Assembly: GCA_021775955.1 (NCBI GenBank)
Contig: JAJFGU010000020.1
Coordinates: forward strand, 186,001 to 250,000
Origin: Alphaproteobacteria bacterium
GTDB taxonomy: Bacteria; Pseudomonadota; Alphaproteobacteria; Micavibrionales; Micavibrionaceae
Reading direction: 5' to 3'
Length of the DNA stretch: 64,000 bases
The position numbers and the translations under genes are program-made. Each line of letters opens with the position of its first letter. Positions within the stretch are counted from its first letter, which is position 1. Of the stretch, positions 27,664 to 36,235 are shown in pieces. The notes beneath the pieces were generated by a model. The model was not told the origin of the DNA. It ran no database searches and saw nothing but the letters and a program-made list of their open reading frames with translations.

Positions 27664-28085
27664 CCCTCTTCCATCTTGCGGCGGTAGCCCTCAATCGCAA
27701 TTGAATCCAGTTCATCGGATTCTTTCTTATCGATCCCGGCCTGCTCTTCGGCTTCGCGCCGGCCTTGGGTGATTTCGATCTTTTTCAACTCGGAAAACGC
27801 TTCGCGCATATCATCCTGCGCAATGGAAATGCGGGTCTCTAGCTTGCCAGCCGCATCATCAATATCGGTAACACGGTCCTTCACCGCCTCGGAATAGGGG
27901 CCGAAATAAGACAGCATCTCCACGCCCATTTCATCAACCTTTTTGCGCTCTTCCGCCAGCGTATCCAGCAGCGTTGTTTTCTGGTTCTCTAATTCCTCCG
28001 CCTGCCGGTAAAGCTCGGCCAGAAATTTCTGTTTTTGTTCAACAACATGTTTGCGCACGCGGATAAGCGGGTTTAAATCAGCCAT
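27660..28085 (-). CDS. fliJ: Flagellar export chaperone FliJ
   Basis: 141 aa, entirely predicted coiled coil with Glu/Lys/Arg-rich heptads (RVRKHVVEQKQKFLAELYRQ, QGRREAEEQAGIDKK). Lengths and helical composition fit FliJ. It starts 8 bp inside the end of fliI, so the pair is translationally coupled. FliJ binds the FliI hexamer and export gate. No catalytic motif is expected. Confidence 0.85.
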   Translation of the reverse strand: MADLNPLIRVRKHVVEQKQKFLAELYRQAEELENQKTTLLDTLAEERKKVDEMGVEMLSYFGPYSEAVKDRVTDIDDAAGKLETRISIAQDDMREAFSELKKIEITQGRREAEEQAGIDKKESDELDSIAIEGYRRKMEEG

Positions 28086-29439
28086 CTTCCAGGACCTCCA
28101 TATCCTCTTCCTGCACCATGCCTAAAATACCGGCCAGAATTTGGAAACCCTGTTCAATGCTCGTGCTGTCATCCTTATGCTGGCGCAGGAATTCCTCAAT
28201 CTGCGGGTAGAGCTCAATCGCTTCATCGACCGCCTTGTCACTGCCTTTCCTATACGCACCAAGCCGGATTAGCTCGGCCATATCCTCATACGTTGTGACC
28301 ACCTGCTTGGCGCGCCTGACAACCGCGTTTTGCCAATCGGTAAAACAACCCGGCATCGAACGCGAAATCGATTTCAGCACATCAATCGCCGGATAGCGCC
28401 CACGATCGGCAATCTCGCGGCGCATGACAATATGGCCGTCGACAATCCCGCGCACGGAATCAGAAATCGGCTCGTTGTGATCATCGCCTTCGACCAGAAC
28501 AGAGAACAACCCGGTAATTGAGCCCTGCCCCGGCGCTCCAGGTCCAGCGCGCTCCAGCAACCTTGAAAGCTCGCCAAACGTGGTCGGCGGATAGCCTTTC
28601 GAGGTGGGCGGCTCACCCGCCGATAATCCAATCTCGCGCTGCGCCATCGCAAATCTTGTAACGGAATCAATCAGGCACAACACGTCTTTGCCCTGATCGC
28701 GGAAATACTCGGCCACGGCGAGTGTAACGTAAGCCGCCTGACGCCTCATCAGCGCCGGCTCATCCCCCGTCGCCACAATCACAACCGAGCGCGCCAGGCC
28801 ATCAACACCAAGATCATCTTCGAGAAATTCCTGCACCTCGCGGCCGCGCTCACCAACCAGACCGATCACCGACACATCGGCGGTGGTATAACGCGCCATC
28901 ATCGATAGCAGCACAGATTTACCAACGCCGGAGCCGGAGAAGATTCCCATGCGCTGCCCCTGACAGGTGGCGAGAAACGAATTCACGCTGCGCACACCGA
29001 GGTCGAGTTGCTGGCCTATGCGTTGACGCGAATGCGGTGGCGGCGGCTTGTTACGCAGCGGAATGGGATGCCCGCCCTGCGCCAGAGCGCCCTTACCGTC
29101 AATCGGCTCCGCCATGCCGTTAATCACGCGGCCAAGCCAGCGATCATCCGGGGTAATCACCGGGCTCTTATCCTGAATCACCGCCTTACAGCCCAGCCCG
29201 ATTCCCTCCAGCGTGCCAAAGGGCATGAGCAAAGCATGGCCATCCCTAAACCCGACCACCTCACAAGGGATATCCAGCGTGTCATTAGGCTGTAAATGCA
29301 CCATCGAGCCAATCGAGAGATTGCTGCCGAATCCAGCGATTTCGACCAAAAGCCCGAGTATTTTCGTCACCTGCCCGTATATTTCCTTATCGGGAAGGAT
29401 CGAAATTCCTGCTTCTATCTGGTCTGCCAATCGGTCCAT
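28078..29439 (-). CDS. fliI: Flagellum-specific export ATPase FliI
   Basis: 453 aa. Walker A GIFSGSGVGKS (about 165), VIGLVGERGREVQEFL, Walker B-type VLCLIDSVTRFAMAQ and the family block GEPPTSKGYPPT mark a type III secretion ATPase related to F1-beta. I start at the ATG of MDRLADQIEAGI (29439) and not at the upstream ATG (29505), because the conserved N-terminus begins here. It energises export of flagellar substrates with FliH and FliJ. The gene runs opposite to ctrA, 168 bp away, and shares the TTAA-rich spacer. Confidence 0.93.
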   Translation of the reverse strand: MDRLADQIEAGISILPDKEIYGQVTKILGLLVEIAGFGSNLSIGSMVHLQPNDTLDIPCEVVGFRDGHALLMPFGTLEGIGLGCKAVIQDKSPVITPDDRWLGRVINGMAEPIDGKGALAQGGHPIPLRNKPPPPHSRQRIGQQLDLGVRSVNSFLATCQGQRMGIFSGSGVGKSVLLSMMARYTTADVSVIGLVGERGREVQEFLEDDLGVDGLARSVVIVATGDEPALMRRQAAYVTLAVAEYFRDQGKDVLCLIDSVTRFAMAQREIGLSAGEPPTSKGYPPTTFGELSRLLERAGPGAPGQGSITGLFSVLVEGDDHNEPISDSVRGIVDGHIVMRREIADRGRYPAIDVLKSISRSMPGCFTDWQNAVVRRAKQVVTTYEDMAELIRLGAYRKGSDKAVDEAIELYPQIEEFLRQHKDDSTSIEQGFQILAGILGMVQEEDMEVLEDG

Positions 29440-29522
29440 GAAAAATAGCCTGAAAACGTTATAAACACTGCATTTACAGTATAGTCTACATTTGCGCCCG
29501 TCCACAAATGCAAAAGAATTTG

Positions 29523-29567
29523 TTAACTTTGTTAATATTTGTTAAGATAGATGTTAACCAAGGTTAA
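29523..29567. promoter_or_regulatory. Array of TTAA half-sites between fliI and ctrA (candidate CtrA operator)
   Basis: Five TTAA motifs at 29523, 29532, 29542, 29554 and 29564, with spacers of 5, 6, 8 and 6 bp. The last two form GTTAACCAAGGTTAAC, a near-perfect palindrome. Spacers do not equal the canonical 7 bp, but density is far above chance, and the array lies 40-85 bp before the ctrA ATG. It may regulate both divergent genes. Confidence 0.6.
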
Positions 29568-29607
29568 CAAAACCTTCCGGATCAAAACCAGCAATAAGGG
29601 GCTTCAT

Positions 29608-30327
29608 ATGCGCGTATTACTCGTCGAGGACGATACTTCCACCGCAAAATCCATCGAGCTGATGCTCAAATCCGAAGGCTACATCGTCGATACCACCGAT
29701 CTTGGCGAAGACGGCATGGAGATCGGCAAGATTTACGATTACGACATTATTATCCTCGATCTGATGCTGCCTGATATGGATGGCTATGACGTGCTGAAAC
29801 ATCTGCGTGAAGCCAAGGTGGAAACGCCGATTTTGATTCTCTCCGGCCTGACAGAGCTCGACAACAAATTAAAAGGTCTCGGCTATGGCGCCGATGATTA
29901 CCTGACCAAACCGTTTGATAAGCGCGAGCTGGTTGCACGGATTCAGGCGATTGTCCGCCGCTCGCAAGGCCATGCGCAAAGCCTGATTCAAACCGGGCGT
30001 GTTTGCGTCAACCTCGATTCCCGCACTGTGGAAGTGGACAAGAAGCCGCTGCACTTAACGGGCAAGGAATACGGCATTATTGAGCTTTTATCTTTGCGCA
30101 AGGGCACAACCCTGACCAAGGAAATGTTCCTCAATCATCTTTACGGCGGAATGGACGAGCCGGAAGTGAAGATCATTGACGTGTTTATCTGCAAGCTACG
30201 CAAGAAGCTGGCCGATGCAACAGAGGGAAGTAATTATATCGAAACCGTCTGGGGCAGAGGCTATGTCCTGCGTGATCCGCAGGAAGATGAAGATAAGAAA
30301 AAACCGGCCGCTGCTGCGAATGCTTGA
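29608..30327 (+). CDS. ctrA: Cell-cycle response regulator CtrA
   Basis: 239 aa from ATG 29608, which has AAGGGG at 29596-29601; the ATG-like start upstream (29551) lacks a ribosome site and lies in the TTAA array. OmpR-type: receiver [20 protein letters not shown] with phospho-acceptor Asp51 ([15 protein letters not shown]), then a winged-helix domain ending [16 protein letters not shown]. Asp51 matches CtrA of Caulobacter. CtrA controls flagellar, cell-division and replication genes; ChpT (60025) is its upstream phosphodonor and is in this window. Confidence 0.93.
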   Translation: MRVLLVEDDTSTAKSIELMLKSEGYIVDTTDLGEDGMEIGKIYDYDIIILDLMLPDMDGYDVLKHLREAKVETPILILSGLTELDNKLKGLGYGADDYLTKPFDKRELVARIQAIVRRSQGHAQSLIQTGRVCVNLDSRTVEVDKKPLHLTGKEYGIIELLSLRKGTTLTKEMFLNHLYGGMDEPEVKIIDVFICKLRKKLADATEGSNYIETVWGRGYVLRDPQEDEDKKKPAAAANA

Positions 30328-30348
30328 TTCATAGCCATTCCCCAATTC

Positions 30349-30450
30349 GTCATTCCGAGCGTATGCGAGGAATCTAACTTGGTGTCATTCCTGCGTAAGC
30401 AGGAATCGAGTGGATATTAGCACCCCGATCCCCGCTTTCGCGGGGATGAC
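30349..30450. repeat. Three tandem palindromes, REPIN-like copy b
   Basis: A GTCATTCCGAGCG hairpin (30349-30374) is followed by the doublet TTCCTGCGTAAGCAGGAA (30388-30405) and CCCCGCTTTCGCGGGG (30430-30445), joined by about 24 nt. The doublet has the same architecture as 20097 and 58493. Spacer between ctrA and pgsA; no gene seen. Confidence 0.75.
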
Positions 30451-30515
30451 GAATTGAGGGTGACGCTACAGGGAAATCTCTGTGCACTCCGTGTACTCCG
30501 TGGTAAAACGACTTC

Positions 30516-31064
30516 ATGAAAAACCTTGCCAACATCCTCACTCTCACCCGGCTCGTATTATTACCGCCGATGATTGTGCTGTTTTTTATCCCGTTTCCCT
30601 GGGCGGCGTGGACGTGTCTTGCACTTTATATTATCGGCGCGGCCACCGACTGGCTGGATGGCTGGGTCGCACGCAAGTTTAATCAAATCTCCGAATTCGG
30701 CACGCTGATGGACCCTATCACCGACAAAATCTTTGTGGTGACGATTTTGCTGATGCTGGTGGCAGTCGGGCGGATTGAAAACCTCTGGGTGCTGAGCGTT
30801 GCCATTATTATCGTGCGTGAGTTTGCAGTTTCGGGGCTGCGGGAATATTTGGGGCCGAAAAATATCAAGCTGCCCGTCACCAGGCTGGCGAAATGGAAAA
30901 CCGCGCTGCAGATGATCGCCACCGGTATTCTTATCGTCGGCCCGTTTTTCTGGGGCGGGCAGATGATCGGCCAGCTTGCCCTTACCGGTGCTTCGGTCAT
31001 TACCCTTATAACCGGCTGGGGTTATCTCAAAACCGCTCTGGACCATATGGGCAAAAAAGCGTAA
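30516..31064 (+). CDS. pgsA: CDP-diacylglycerol-glycerol-3-phosphate 3-phosphatidyltransferase
   Basis: 182 aa integral membrane enzyme. The CDP-alcohol phosphotransferase motif is complete: DWLDGWVAR then LMDPITDKIF, i.e. DGxxAR(x)8GxxxDxxxD. It makes phosphatidylglycerol phosphate, the first step to phosphatidylglycerol and cardiolipin. Several hydrophobic helices surround the motif. Palindromic repeats lie on both sides (30349, 31081). Confidence 0.92.
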   Translation: MKNLANILTLTRLVLLPPMIVLFFIPFPWAAWTCLALYIIGAATDWLDGWVARKFNQISEFGTLMDPITDKIFVVTILLMLVAVGRIENLWVLSVAIIIVREFAVSGLREYLGPKNIKLPVTRLAKWKTALQMIATGILIVGPFFWGGQMIGQLALTGASVITLITGWGYLKTALDHMGKKA

Positions 31065-31080
31065 ATCTCTATAGAATAAC

Positions 31081-31147
31081 GTCATACCGGCGAAGGCCGG
31101 TATCTTCGTCCCACAAGCAAAAAGATCCCGGCCTGCGCCGGGATGAC
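31081..31147. repeat. REPIN-like doublet palindrome, copy c
   Basis: GTCATACCGGCGAAGGCCGG... and ...CCCGGCCTGCGCCGGGATGAC: two palindromes (31086-31102 and about 31127-31143) in a doublet ending with GTCAT/ATGAC on the outside. Same architecture as the other doublets, with a variant core (CCGG). Confidence 0.75.
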
Positions 31148-31160
31148 GGATTAGAATAGC

Positions 31161-32237
31161 ATGCCCGATTTTTACCAACTCGCCCGCCCGCTTTTGTTTC
31201 GGATTGATCCGGAGCGCGCCCATGCCATGACCATCAAGGCCATGAAAACCGGGATGATGCCGGGCTGCGCCGCAGTTCAGGACCCGTCTTTAGAGCAAAC
31301 CATCTGGGGCCTGCGCTTTCCCAATCCGGCTGGTATGGCCGCCGGTTTTGACAAAAACGCGGAAGTCATCGGCCCGCTCTTTGATCTGGGCTTTGGTTTT
31401 GTCGAGGCCGGAACCGTCACACCGAAACCCCAGCACGGCAACCCGAAGCCCCGCCTTTTCCGCAACCCGGAGCATGAAGCCGTCATCAACCGTATGGGCT
31501 TTTCCGGGATCGGCATGAACGCCTTTAAAGCCAATATGGAGCAATTTCTTGGCCGCAAACAGCGCCCCAAAGGCGTGATCGGCATTAATATCGGCATGAA
31601 CAAAAGCCAGAGCGACCCAGCCAAAGATTACGGGATACTCATCCGCATGCTGGGGCCAATGGCCGATTATCTGGCTATCAATATCTCTTCGCCCAACACG
31701 CCCGGCCTGCGTGATTTACAGGAAAAGGTGCCGTTAGCCGAATTGCTCGGCGCCCTGATGGAAGAGCGCAAAAAATCCTGCGGCGCGCATCCGCCGCCCT
31801 TGCTGGTCAAGCTTTCTCCAGATATTAACGAAAACCAGCAGGAAGAGATCGCCGCCACCGTAATGGATGCGCAAATTGACGGCATTATATTAACAAATAC
31901 CACGATTTCGCGGCCTGATTATTTGCCCGATGACTTTGCGATTGAGCAAGGCGGCCTTAGCGGTGCACCCCTTCGTGACGCTTCCACACAAGTTATCCGC
32001 AATTTTTATAAGCTGACCGAAGGCAAAATCCCGATCATCGGAGTCGGCGGTATCTCCAGCGGACGCGACGCCTATGACAAGATCAGAGCCGGTGCCAGCC
32101 TGGTTCAGCTCTATAGCTCACTTGTATTTAAGGGGCCGACTGTGGCATATTCCATAAATTCAGAACTGGCAGCATTGCTAAAGGCAGACGGGTACACAAA
32201 TATTACGCAGGCCATCGGGGCAGATACGGGACATTAG
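31161..32237 (+). CDS. pyrD: Dihydroorotate dehydrogenase (quinone), class 2
   Basis: 358 aa, the normal size. Oxidises dihydroorotate to orotate with FMN and delivers electrons to quinone. Seen: MPDFYQLARPLLFRIDPERA (membrane-associated N-terminus of class 2), NPAGMAAGFDKNAEVIGPL, GFVEAGTVTPKPQHGNPKPR, the active-site region with NISSPNTPGLRDLQ (catalytic Ser), and IGVGGISSG (FMN phosphate). Neighbouring pgsA and tipF-like genes do not suggest a pathway operon. Confidence 0.96.
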   Translation: MPDFYQLARPLLFRIDPERAHAMTIKAMKTGMMPGCAAVQDPSLEQTIWGLRFPNPAGMAAGFDKNAEVIGPLFDLGFGFVEAGTVTPKPQHGNPKPRLFRNPEHEAVINRMGFSGIGMNAFKANMEQFLGRKQRPKGVIGINIGMNKSQSDPAKDYGILIRMLGPMADYLAINISSPNTPGLRDLQEKVPLAELLGALMEERKKSCGAHPPPLLVKLSPDINENQQEEIAATVMDAQIDGIILTNTTISRPDYLPDDFAIEQGGLSGAPLRDASTQVIRNFYKLTEGKIPIIGVGGISSGRDAYDKIRAGASLVQLYSSLVFKGPTVAYSINSELAALLKADGYTNITQAIGADTGH

Positions 32238-32244
32238 GGTTTAA

Positions 32245-33498
32245 ATGGCAGCCAAAAGAAAACAAAAAAAGACCGGGGATTTAAGCTCTGCCCTCACGGC
32301 CGTAAGCGTAACGCTGGCCGCTTTTGTTATTTCTGTGATTGCCCTAATTTCGGTTGAGCTGGCGATCCTGCTGGCCGGATTTACAGCCGTCAGTGCCTTT
32401 ATCATGCTCGATTCCAACCGCCGTCGCCGATGGGAAAAAAGCACCAGCATTCACATCCGCGCCATGAATGATAACCATGCCAAGCTGGCACGTGACGTCA
32501 CACAAAACAGCGAAGATATCGCCACGCTGAAAGAAGAGGTTGTCCAAACCTCACGCAGCGTCAAATGGGAAGACATCAAAAAACAAAGTGAAGGCCCCCG
32601 GGCAGTAAAAGCCTCGATAGAAGAAGTGAAAGAGGCTCCCGCAGAAGAATCATATTACTCCAAACCCGAAGGACTGGAAGCGGCCGTTCAAAGCACCATC
32701 GCCAATGACGAACGCTTTTCCAATGAGCCAAGCCTCAGCGATATGGTGGTGAAAGAACTGCTCCACCATGCGGTAAAGGACAAACGCATCGATGTGTTTG
32801 TGCAGCCAATCGTCCGCCTGCCGCAGCGGAAGACCCGTTTTTATGAGGTTTATGCCCGCATCCGCGCCAAGGCCGGGATTTACCTTCCGGCCGAGCGTTA
32901 TATGGAGCTGGCCAAGCAGGACGATTTGGTCAACAATATCGACAACCTGCTGCTCACCCATTGCCTGCAGATTATTCGCAAGACCGCGCATATCAAACGC
33001 GCCGCGCCGTTCTTCCTCAATATCACGCCGGGCACATTGAAAAACACGGTGTTTATGAAGGCGCTGCTGTCCTTTTTATCCAGAAACCGCGAAATGGCGT
33101 CGCGTCTGGTTTTTGAAATTAGACATGAGGATTTTGAAAAGCTCAGCGCGCCTGTTTTGCAAATTCTCGATGGTATTGGTCAACTGGGTTGCGCTTTTTC
33201 GCTCGATCATGTGCAGCAAAAGCAATTCGATATTTCATTTTTGCAAAAGCATAAAATCCGTTTTCTTAAGCTGGATGCGAGGTGGATGCTGCGCGAGATG
33301 GCAACCGACCGCCAGTTTGCCGATATGCGCAAAATGAAACGCCAGTTAGAGGCTAATGGAATCGGGGTGATTGCCGAAAAAGTCGAAACCGAAGGCCAGC
33401 TCAAAGAGCTGCTCGATTACGACATCCATTTCGGTCAGGGATTTCTGTTCGGCAAACCCGATCTGCAGGGTGCCTACCGCCGCAAAAAAGCGGCTTAA
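32245..33498 (+). CDS. TipF-like protein with degenerate EAL domain
   Basis: 417 aa. Two membrane segments at about 15-60 (TAVSVTLAAFVISVIALI, VELAILLAGFTAVSAF) are followed by a helical linker with the predicted coiled-coil segment (about 75-120), then a C-terminal EAL-like domain from about 170. Catalytic motifs are changed: EVY-ARIR where EAL is expected, FEIRHED for the family's FEITE, and LDHVQQK where DDFG lies, so phosphodiesterase activity is unlikely. This order (two membrane helices, coiled coil, degenerate EAL) matches TipF, the c-di-GMP-binding flagellar positioning protein of Caulobacter. The name is an inference from architecture. Confidence 0.65.
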   Translation: MAAKRKQKKTGDLSSALTAVSVTLAAFVISVIALISVELAILLAGFTAVSAFIMLDSNRRRRWEKSTSIHIRAMNDNHAKLARDVTQNSEDIATLKEEVVQTSRSVKWEDIKKQSEGPRAVKASIEEVKEAPAEESYYSKPEGLEAAVQSTIANDERFSNEPSLSDMVVKELLHHAVKDKRIDVFVQPIVRLPQRKTRFYEVYARIRAKAGIYLPAERYMELAKQDDLVNNIDNLLLTHCLQIIRKTAHIKRAAPFFLNITPGTLKNTVFMKALLSFLSRNREMASRLVFEIRHEDFEKLSAPVLQILDGIGQLGCAFSLDHVQQKQFDISFLQKHKIRFLKLDARWMLREMATDRQFADMRKMKRQLEANGIGVIAEKVETEGQLKELLDYDIHFGQGFLFGKPDLQGAYRRKKAA

Positions 33499-33510
33499 TT
33501 CAACTAACAT

Positions 33511-33540
33511 GTCACCCCCGCGAAGGCGGGGGCCCGGCAA
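33511..33540. repeat. REP-like single palindrome, copy d
   Basis: GTCACCCCCGCGAAGGCGGG followed by GGCCCGGC, just before the GIY-YIG gene. It shares the GTCAY-CCCGC core and CCGGC tail with 33850 (direct) and 34387 (inverted). Confidence 0.75.
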
Positions 33541-33547
33541 AGAAAAG

Positions 33548-33841
33548 ATGGAAAATAAATATTACGTATACATTCTGGCAAAAGCCCGCAACAGTACCTT
33601 TTATGTCGGCATAACCTCTGACCTTCCCAAACGCATATGGGAGCACAAAAATGAAGCCGCTGACGGCTTTACGAAAAAACATGGTGTTAAAACATTGGTT
33701 TATTATGAAATTTTTGACAATCCTGAAGAAGCCATCAAGCGGGAAAAACGCTTGAAAAAATGGAACAGGACTTGGAAGATGCGGGTCATAGAGGAAATGA
33801 ATCCGGATTGGGATGATTTATATGAACAAATTTGCAAATAA
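33548..33841 (+). CDS. Small GIY-YIG nuclease-family protein
   Basis: 97 aa from ATG 33548. YYVYILAKARNSTFYVGITS carries the GIY-YIG-type start (YVYIL and YVGIT), then RIWEHKNE gives the conserved Arg and the later Glu-rich stretch (ANFEEAIKREKRLKKW-like). The short single-domain form is common in bacteria and its substrate is unknown. The gene is sandwiched between two palindromic repeats (33511 and 33850). Frame upstream of the ATG is translated from the repeat; I do not include it. Confidence 0.88.
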   Translation: MENKYYVYILAKARNSTFYVGITSDLPKRIWEHKNEAADGFTKKHGVKTLVYYEIFDNPEEAIKREKRLKKWNRTWKMRVIEEMNPDWDDLYEQICK

Positions 33842-33849
33842 CCTACAAT

Positions 33850-33881
33850 GTCATCCCCGCCTTGGGCGGGGATCCGGCAAG
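33850..33881. repeat. REP-like single palindrome, copy e
   Basis: GTCATCCCCGCCTTGGGCGG followed by GGATCCGGCAAG. Hairpin stem CCCCGCC..GGCGGGG. Direct orientation to 33511 and inverted to 34387. It lies between the GIY-YIG gene and the next hypothetical gene. Confidence 0.75.
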
Positions 33882-33900
33882 ATATTTAGGGGTATATACA

Positions 33901-34383
33901 ATGATAAACTATTTTAAAAATAGACAAGCCTTAGAATTGGTAAAAACTTCCATGAGTTTTTGGCTAGGATTCCAGCATGAAGATTTTATTGAGGCATCTT
34001 GGAAAGTTTACCCTAGCATTAAAAGTGCAGCTCTAGCTCAGCTCAAAGGTGGTGAAGAATCTCAGCTTATAGGAGCACATATACTATTGATAGTTTTCAC
34101 AGACTTGATTGAAAAAACGCAAGATGAACAAAGAAAAAAAATTCTTGATTATCTGTTAGGCAATAACATTGATGAAACCCGAACAAACTTAGCATCTAAA
34201 ATTGAAATTTTTTTAAGCCTGCTCTATAGGCAAACAGACATTGGAAGATTTCCAAAGCACGAATATGAAATGGCACTAGAGCACATTATTGGAGCTTGCT
34301 CGGGAAAAGATTTTGAAGAGGCATACAAAGATCGTATTAGAAACGTGATTCATAAAGCTCTATTGGAACATAAAATTGCTTAA
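33901..34383 (+). CDS. Hypothetical protein flanked by inverted palindromes
   Basis: 160 aa from ATG 33901 (the longer upstream frame runs through the repeat). Largely alpha-helical, mixed charge, no signal peptide, no membrane helix that I can support; a run of SKIEIFLSLLYRQTDIGRF is the most hydrophobic part. I do not recognise a family. The A+T content looks higher than in its neighbours (many AAA and ATT codons), a possible sign of transfer. It sits between palindromes at 33850 and 34387 in opposite orientation. Confidence 0.6.
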   Translation: MINYFKNRQALELVKTSMSFWLGFQHEDFIEASWKVYPSIKSAALAQLKGGEESQLIGAHILLIVFTDLIEKTQDEQRKKILDYLLGNNIDETRTNLASKIEIFLSLLYRQTDIGRFPKHEYEMALEHIIGACSGKDFEEAYKDRIRNVIHKALLEHKIA

Positions 34384-34386
34384 ATC

Positions 34387-34414
34387 GCCGGATGCCCGCC
34401 TTCGCGGGCATGAC
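34387..34414. repeat. REP-like single palindrome, copy f (inverted)
   Basis: GCCGGATGCCCGCCTTCGCG followed by GGCATGAC is the reverse complement of the GTCATGCCCGCG..CCGGC form, so it faces the copies at 33511 and 33850. It is 4 bp after the stop of the preceding gene. Confidence 0.75.
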
Positions 34415-34429
34415 AATAAAGGTAATAAA

Positions 34430-36235
34430 ATGAGATTCTTTACATTACTGCTGGTTATTACGCTCCTGACCTCCCCCGCGCTGGCGCAGGAGGCAAGCCA
34501 CAGCATGACCATGCACGGCACATCGAAATACGCCCCGGACTTCGCCCATTTTGACTATGTGAACCCGGACGCCCCCAAGGGCGGCACGCTCAAGCAACAT
34601 GTTGTCGGCAGCTTTGATTCCCTCAATCCCTTCATTGTCAAAGGCTCACCCGCTGCCGGGCTGACCTTTCTAGGGCAAAACCTGCTCTATGACTCGCTAA
34701 TGGAGCAGAGCTATGACGAGCCGTTTTCGATGTATTGTCTCATCTGTGAAACCGTCGAGCGCGACCCGGCCAATCTCTGGATTGCCTTTAACCTGCGCCC
34801 GGAGGCGCGGTGGCATGACGGCAAACCGATCACGGCCGAGGATGTGGTGTGGAGCTTTCAAACCTTCATGCGAAAAGGCACGCCGTTTTTCAAAGCCTAT
34901 TACGGCGATGTCGAAAATGTTGTGGCCGAAAGCCCGTCCCGCGTGAAATTCACCTTCAAACATGGCCAGAATGCAGAGCTTCCGCTTATTGTTGGGCAGC
35001 TCTCCGTTTTGCCAAAGCATTACTGGGAGCAGGAAGGCCATAATTTTGATGAAACCTCTCTGGAGCCACCAGTGGCCAGCGGGCCTTATAAAGTGGGCGC
35101 TGTGACGGCCGGCCGCTCGGTTGAATATCTCCGTGTGAAAGACTGGTGGGGCAAAGACCTCCCCATTCACAAGGGGCGATTTAATTTCGACAAGATTACC
35201 TATGATTATTACCGAGATTCCAATGTCGCACTCGAGGCGTTTTTTGCCGGGGAATATGATGTGCGTCAGGAAAACACTGCCAAACTCTGGAACAGCGCTT
35301 ATGACGCGCCGCCGGTGCAGGATGGGCGCGTCACCAAGGGCGAAATAAAACACCAACGCCCGCAAGGCATTCAGGGCTTTATTTACAATATCCGCCGCCC
35401 GGTTTTTCAGGACAAAAAAGTGCGCGAGGCCCTTTCTTATGCTTTTGATTTCGAATGGTCGAACAAGCAATTCGCCTATGGCGCGTATAAACGCTCTCGC
35501 AGTTACTATTCCAACTCGGATCTGGAATCCAAAGGTCTGCCACAGGGGCGCGAGATGGAAATTCTGGAGCCTTTCCGCGGCCGTATTCCCGGCGAGATTT
35601 TCACCAAAGAGTACAACCCGCCGGTATCGGACGGCAGCGGCAACAACCGCGCCAATTTGCGCACGGCCATGCAGTTACTCGATGAAGCCGGCTATAAGCT
35701 CGGGCCCGATGGCATTCGCGCCAAAGACGGCCAGCGTCTTGAATTTGAAATTGTTGATTCCAACCCGCAATTCGAGCGCTGGGTTTTGCCGTTTATCCGC
35801 AATCTCGAGCGTATCGGTGCCAAAGCGAATTTCCGCGTTGTTGATTCCGCGCAATATCAAAACCGTATCAACGAATTTGATTTTGATATGACGATTTCCA
35901 GTTTCGGCCAGTCGAGCTCTCCGGGCAATGAGCAGCGTGATTTCTGGGGCAGCGAAAAAGCCGATGCACCCGGCTCGCGCAATTATATCGGCATCAAAGA
36001 CAAAGCGGTGGATGAGCTGATTGAGCAACTGATTCAGGCCAGGTCGCGCGAAGACCTTGTCGCCTATACCCATGCGCTCGACCGCATCCTGCAGTGGAAT
36101 TTTTATCTGATCCCGCAATGGCATATCGATCACTGGCGCATGGCCTGGTGGAACAAGCTGCAAAAGCCTGAAACACTATCGCCAATCACCCCGGGAGTGA
36201 CTGATACCTGGTGGAGCACGGAGAGCAATCCATGA
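34430..36235 (+). CDS. yejA: Peptide-type ABC transporter substrate-binding protein (YejA-like)
   Basis: 601 aa from ATG 34430. A signal peptide (FFTLLLVITLLTSPALAQ) is followed by the SBP_bac_5 fold: DYVNPDAPKGGTLKQHVVGS, DGKPITAEDVVWSFQTF (family motif), and YDYYRDSNVALEAF. It fits the periplasmic binding component of the YejABEF (microcin C/oligopeptide) system, and YejB-like and YejE-like permeases follow. Its TGA overlaps the next gene's ATG. AAAGG (34418-34422) is the ribosome site. Specificity is not shown. Confidence 0.88.
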   Translation: MRFFTLLLVITLLTSPALAQEASHSMTMHGTSKYAPDFAHFDYVNPDAPKGGTLKQHVVGSFDSLNPFIVKGSPAAGLTFLGQNLLYDSLMEQSYDEPFSMYCLICETVERDPANLWIAFNLRPEARWHDGKPITAEDVVWSFQTFMRKGTPFFKAYYGDVENVVAESPSRVKFTFKHGQNAELPLIVGQLSVLPKHYWEQEGHNFDETSLEPPVASGPYKVGAVTAGRSVEYLRVKDWWGKDLPIHKGRFNFDKITYDYYRDSNVALEAFFAGEYDVRQENTAKLWNSAYDAPPVQDGRVTKGEIKHQRPQGIQGFIYNIRRPVFQDKKVREALSYAFDFEWSNKQFAYGAYKRSRSYYSNSDLESKGLPQGREMEILEPFRGRIPGEIFTKEYNPPVSDGSGNNRANLRTAMQLLDEAGYKLGPDGIRAKDGQRLEFEIVDSNPQFERWVLPFIRNLERIGAKANFRVVDSAQYQNRINEFDFDMTISSFGQSSSPGNEQRDFWGSEKADAPGSRNYIGIKDKAVDELIEQLIQARSREDLVAYTHALDRILQWNFYLIPQWHIDHWRMAWWNKLQKPETLSPITPGVTDTWWSTESNP

